NCBI GenBank assembly: GCA_028023455.1
Contig: JAQFVV010013405.1
Location: 1 to 64,000, forward strand
Direction of reading: 5' to 3'
Origin: Epiperipatus broadwayi
Taxonomy: Eukaryota > Onychophora > Udeonychophora > Euonychophora > Peripatidae
Length of the DNA: 64,000 nucleotides
Below are positions 63,771 to 64,000 of the stretch, one piece after another. Numbering within the stretch: position 1 is the first letter of the stretch; every line of letters starts with the position of its first letter. The notes under the pieces were generated by a model. It was not told the origin of the DNA. It saw only the letters and a list, made by a program, of their open reading frames with translations, and searched no databases. The position numbers were made by a program, and so were the translations under genes.

Positions 63771-63992
63771 TCAATCTGGGAATATTTTTTTATGCTTTCT
63801 TTTTTTAAATCTTTTTTTAAATCTATGAACATGAACGTTTGCTTTAAACCTTTTATTTTTAATTCTTTGTAAAAACTCTTTTACGCTATTTTCTACCTTG
63901 AATTTATATCTCTCTTCTATTTCTTGATCTACATTTGTTTCTACTTTTTCTGTAGCAATGCTATCTGATTCTAATTTAATTTCTATTTCCAA
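63771..63992 (-). CDS. Charged protein C-terminus, unknown, near window edge
   Basis: 73 codons from Met at 63992, possibly continuing beyond the window. The first half is acidic (MEIEIKLESDSIATEKVETN), the second strongly basic with RFKKRFKKRKHKK near the end. Such an acidic-then-basic layout occurs in retroelement gag proteins and nuclear proteins alike; nothing more specific is visible. Confidence 0.3.
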   Translation of the reverse strand: MEIEIKLESDSIATEKVETNVDQEIEERYKFKVENSVKEFLQRIKNKRFKANVHVHRFKKRFKKRKHKKIFPD

Positions 63993-64000
63993 ACTACTAT

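Overview
This is a very A+T-rich (by eye roughly three quarters A+T) stretch of an animal nuclear genome. It has long A and T runs, many (TA)n and (ATT)n microsatellites, no operon-like gene packing and no convincing intact host gene. The content is almost entirely transposable elements: Penelope-like elements with GIY-YIG endonuclease, RTE-type LINEs, an LTR retrotransposon and tRNA-derived SINE-like repeats. This points to a metazoan with a repeat-rich, A+T-rich genome (a cnidarian such as Hydra, an arachnid or a mollusc would all fit); I cannot name the species. Differences between repeat copies are often CG to TG/CA, which suggests germline CpG methylation and decay of repeats.

Layout. 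1-4.17 kb: two tandem copies of a 2.1 kb unit. 5.9-6.1 kb: a pure (ATT)60 microsatellite. 7.4-9.3 kb: a decayed LINE 3' end with a CCHC-like C-terminal motif. 10.1-11.8 kb: a foldback element carrying a 250-bp tandem array and an X-box-like palindrome. 12.4 kb: a tRNA-like gene or relic. 15-22.4 kb: A+T-rich DNA with SINE pieces and a five-copy direct/inverted repeat cluster.

22.8-36.5 kb is the centrepiece, a three-level nest. A SINE-containing repeat was the target of a Penelope-like element (PLE) made of two head-to-head copies, bounded by a perfect 14-bp target duplication (23799-23812 and 36328-36341). The plus-strand PLE copy was then split by an LTR retrotransposon (26814-33997, minus strand) with two 2-kb LTRs, a lysine-type primer binding site, a polypurine tract, a gag-like reading frame and a 5-bp target duplication. 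That element has lost almost all of pol and keeps only integrase-tail sequence.

36.5-49.4 kb: A+T-rich DNA with a decayed RTE LINE (40.4-42.3 kb), a decayed PLE reverse transcriptase (45.8-46.4 kb) and another decayed PLE between inverted arms (48.1-49.4 kb). 50.6-52.3 kb: the best preserved RTE LINE. 57.1-59.1 kb: an RTE LINE with endonuclease and reverse transcriptase traces. 59.1-60.9 kb: a segment visibly richer in CpG than the rest. 61.3-61.9 kb: a short inverted-repeat element. 62.5 kb and 63.8-64 kb: two unassigned open frames.

The elements do not form a cooperating pathway. Their relations are those of insertion order: SINE repeat, then PLE pair, then LTR element. I found no clear novel biological system. 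The most informative objects are the nested insertion, the lesions shared by the two PLE arms, the foldback/tandem-array element and the CpG-retaining island.
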